Source of the DNA: Phaeosaccion multiseriatum
Taxonomy: Eukaryota > Ochrophyta, other classes
DNA: 64,000 nucleotides
Direction of reading: 5' to 3'
NCBI GenBank assembly: GCA_965112735.1
Contig: OZ218955.1
Coordinates: forward strand, 4,030,001-4,094,000
The position numbers were made by a program, and so were the translations under genes. A model generated the notes under the pieces. It was not told where the DNA came from. It did no database searches and worked only from the letters and a program-made list of their open reading frames with translations. Positions 60,901 through 64,000 of this stretch are shown in pieces. The first letter of the stretch is position 1, and each line of letters opens with the position of its first letter.

Positions 60901-63900
60901 GGGTTAGGGTTAGGGTTAGGGTTAGGGTTAGGGTTAGGGTTAGGGTTAGGGTTAGGGTTAGGGTTAGGGTTAGGGTTAGGGTTAGGGTTAGGGTTAGGGT
61001 TAGGGTTAGGGTTAGGGTTAGGGTTAGGGTTAGGGTTAGGGTTAGGGTTAGGGTTAGGGTTAGGGTTAGGGTTAGGGTTAGGGTTAGGGTTAGGGTTAGG
61101 GTTAGGGTTAGGGTTAGGGTTAGGGTTAGGGTTAGGGTTAGGGTTAGGGTTAGGGTTAGGGTTAGGGTTAGGGTTAGGGTTAGGGTTAGGGTTAGGGTTA
61201 GGGTTAGGGTTAGGGTTAGGGTTAGGGTTAGGGTTAGGGTTAGGGTTAGGGTTAGGGTTAGGGTTAGGGTTAGGGTTAGGGTTAGGGTTAGGGTTAGGGT
61301 TAGGGTTAGGGTTAGGGTTAGGGTTAGGGTTAGGGTTAGGGTTAGGGTTAGGGTTAGGGTTAGGGTTAGGGTTAGGGTTAGGGTTAGGGTTAGGGTTAGG
61401 GTTAGGGTTAGGGTTAGGGTTAGGGTTAGGGTTAGGGTTAGGGTTAGGGTTAGGGTTAGGGTTAGGGTTAGGGTTAGGGTTAGGGTTAGGGTTAGGGTTA
61501 GGGTTAGGGTTAGGGTTAGGGTTAGGGTTAGGGTTAGGGTTAGGGTTAGGGTTAGGGTTAGGGTTAGGGTTAGGGTTAGGGTTAGGGTTAGGGTTAGGGT
61601 TAGGGTTAGGGTTAGGGTTAGGGTTAGGGTTAGGGTTAGGGTTAGGGTTAGGGTTAGGGTTAGGGTTAGGGTTAGGGTTAGGGTTAGGGTTAGGGTTAGG
61701 GTTAGGGTTAGGGTTAGGGTTAGGGTTAGGGTTAGGGTTAGGGTTAGGGTTAGGGTTAGGGTTAGGGTTAGGGTTAGGGTTAGGGTTAGGGTTAGGGTTA
61801 GGGTTAGGGTTAGGGTTAGGGTTAGGGTTAGGGTTAGGGTTAGGGTTAGGGTTAGGGTTAGGGTTAGGGTTAGGGTTAGGGTTAGGGTTAGGGTTAGGGT
61901 TAGGGTTAGGGTTAGGGTTAGGGTTAGGGTTAGGGTTAGGGTTAGGGTTAGGGTTAGGGTTAGGGTTAGGGTTAGGGTTAGGGTTAGGGTTAGGGTTAGG
62001 GTTAGGGTTAGGGTTAGGGTTAGGGTTAGGGTTAGGGTTAGGGTTAGGGTTAGGGTTAGGGTTAGGGTTAGGGTTAGGGTTAGGGTTAGGGTTAGGGTTA
62101 GGGTTAGGGTTAGGGTTAGGGTTAGGGTTAGGGTTAGGGTTAGGGTTAGGGTTAGGGTTAGGGTTAGGGTTAGGGTTAGGGTTAGGGTTAGGGTTAGGGT
62201 TAGGGTTAGGGTTAGGGTTAGGGTTAGGGTTAGGGTTAGGGTTAGGGTTAGGGTTAGGGTTAGGGTTAGGGTTAGGGTTAGGGTTAGGGTTAGGGTTAGG
62301 GTTAGGGTTAGGGTTAGGGTTAGGGTTAGGGTTAGGGTTAGGGTTAGGGTTAGGGTTAGGGTTAGGGTTAGGGTTAGGGTTAGGGTTAGGGTTAGGGTTA
62401 GGGTTAGGGTTAGGGTTAGGGTTAGGGTTAGGGTTAGGGTTAGGGTTAGGGTTAGGGTTAGGGTTAGGGTTAGGGTTAGGGTTAGGGTTAGGGTTAGGGT
62501 TAGGGTTAGGGTTAGGGTTAGGGTTAGGGTTAGGGTTAGGGTTAGGGTTAGGGTTAGGGTTAGGGTTAGGGTTAGGGTTAGGGTTAGGGTTAGGGTTAGG
62601 GTTAGGGTTAGGGTTAGGGTTAGGGTTAGGGTTAGGGTTAGGGTTAGGGTTAGGGTTAGGGTTAGGGTTAGGGTTAGGGTTAGGGTTAGGGTTAGGGTTA
62701 GGGTTAGGGTTAGGGTTAGGGTTAGGGTTAGGGTTAGGGTTAGGGTTAGGGTTAGGGTTAGGGTTAGGGTTAGGGTTAGGGTTAGGGTTAGGGTTAGGGT
62801 TAGGGTTAGGGTTAGGGTTAGGGTTAGGGTTAGGGTTAGGGTTAGGGTTAGGGTTAGGGTTAGGGTTAGGGTTAGGGTTAGGGTTAGGGTTAGGGTTAGG
62901 GTTAGGGTTAGGGTTAGGGTTAGGGTTAGGGTTAGGGTTAGGGTTAGGGTTAGGGTTAGGGTTAGGGTTAGGGTTAGGGTTAGGGTTAGGGTTAGGGTTA
63001 GGGTTAGGGTTAGGGTTAGGGTTAGGGTTAGGGTTAGGGTTAGGGTTAGGGTTAGGGTTAGGGTTAGGGTTAGGGTTAGGGTTAGGGTTAGGGTTAGGGT
63101 TAGGGTTAGGGTTAGGGTTAGGGTTAGGGTTAGGGTTAGGGTTAGGGTTAGGGTTAGGGTTAGGGTTAGGGTTAGGGTTAGGGTTAGGGTTAGGGTTAGG
63201 GTTAGGGTTAGGGTTAGGGTTAGGGTTAGGGTTAGGGTTAGGGTTAGGGTTAGGGTTAGGGTTAGGGTTAGGGTTAGGGTTAGGGTTAGGGTTAGGGTTA
63301 GGGTTAGGGTTAGGGTTAGGGTTAGGGTTAGGGTTAGGGTTAGGGTTAGGGTTAGGGTTAGGGTTAGGGTTAGGGTTAGGGTTAGGGTTAGGGTTAGGGT
63401 TAGGGTTAGGGTTAGGGTTAGGGTTAGGGTTAGGGTTAGGGTTAGGGTTAGGGTTAGGGTTAGGGTTAGGGTTAGGGTTAGGGTTAGGGTTAGGGTTAGG
63501 GTTAGGGTTAGGGTTAGGGTTAGGGTTAGGGTTAGGGTTAGGGTTAGGGTTAGGGTTAGGGTTAGGGTTAGGGTTAGGGTTAGGGTTAGGGTTAGGGTTA
63601 GGGTTAGGGTTAGGGTTAGGGTTAGGGTTAGGGTTAGGGTTAGGGTTAGGGTTAGGGTTAGGGTTAGGGTTAGGGTTAGGGTTAGGGTTAGGGTTAGGGT
63701 TAGGGTTAGGGTTAGGGTTAGGGTTAGGGTTAGGGTTAGGGTTAGGGTTAGGGTTAGGGTTAGGGTTAGGGTTAGGGTTAGGGTTAGGGTTAGGGTTAGG
63801 GTTAGGGTTAGGGTTAGGGTTAGGGTTAGGGTTAGGGTTAGGGTTAGGGTTAGGGTTAGGGTTAGGGTTAGGGTTAGGGTTAGGGTTAGGGTTAGGGTTA

Positions 63901-64000
63901 GGGTTAGGGTTAGGGTTAGGGTTAGGGTTAGGGTTAGGGTTAGGGTTAGGGTTAGGGTTAGGGTTAGGGTTAGGGTTAGGGTTAGGGTTAGGGTTAGGGT
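57984..64000 (+). repeat. Telomere, (TTAGGG)n, about 1,000 copies
   Basis: Begins directly after the last 42-bp unit (ACTGGG then TTAGGG at 57987) and continues to the window end. Only two variants are visible, both near the inner edge: TCAGGG at 58035-58040 and TTAGGGG at 58401-58407. Beyond about 58,410 every repeat I read is perfect. Orientation (G-rich strand pointing right) shows this is the right-hand chromosome end. Confidence 0.99.

Overview
The window is the right-hand end of a linear eukaryotic nuclear chromosome. Its last 6 kb is an unbroken (TTAGGG)n telomere, with the G-rich strand running 5'->3' toward the end. Inward of this lie about 3.7 kb of subtelomeric repeats, then about 54 kb of gene-dense, GC-rich, intron-rich DNA. 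TTAGGG telomeres, short GT-AG introns full of microsatellites and a huge HYDIN gene (ciliary central pair) point to a flagellated protist, possibly a stramenopile or another alga-like lineage. The sequence does not fix the species. Nothing bacterial, phage-like or CRISPR-like is present.

I built exon models by hand. Splice sites were chosen by protein similarity and checked by requiring that phase stays open across every junction. Layout: 1-27030 (-) is a HYDIN-like gene, 56 exons and about 5,020 codons, still open at the left edge. 28558-29958 (-) is MAD2, the spindle checkpoint HORMA protein. 30526-36882 (+) is a coiled-coil, GAF-like, double-WW protein. 37303-39215 (-) is a UBC12 (NEDD8 E2) homologue whose catalytic cysteine position is Arg and which carries a roughly 300-residue Q-rich tail. 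39867-43787 (+) is a spermine/polyamine oxidase-type flavoprotein. 43941-46694 (+) is an unrecognised basic protein. 47115-49403 (-) is ribosomal protein eS24. 49704-53873 (+) is a kinesin-3-like motor with a giant insertion at loop 12. MAD2/WW, UBC12-like/oxidase and eS24/kinesin are head-to-head pairs with 300-650 bp between start codons.

The subtelomere, from inside outward, is a (CCCT)n tract, five units of a 176-bp satellite, a roughly 660-bp unrelated insertion ending near a perfect 12-bp-arm hairpin, one more satellite fragment, about 41 copies of a 42-bp minisatellite that stays open in frame, and the telomere.

Four observations deserve follow-up. (1) The UBC12-like E2 has lost its catalytic Cys. 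(2) The HYDIN kinase-like domain has lost its Walker A Lys. (3) The kinesin has about 390 residues in place of the K-loop. (4) Short dispersed sequence families recur in introns and, in frame, in exons of unrelated genes: GGATGGCAGTGGATGG, GTATATGGGCAG at 5' splice sites, and GTTGGTGATACAGCAG. They suggest that a mobile or introner-like process has seeded this genome.
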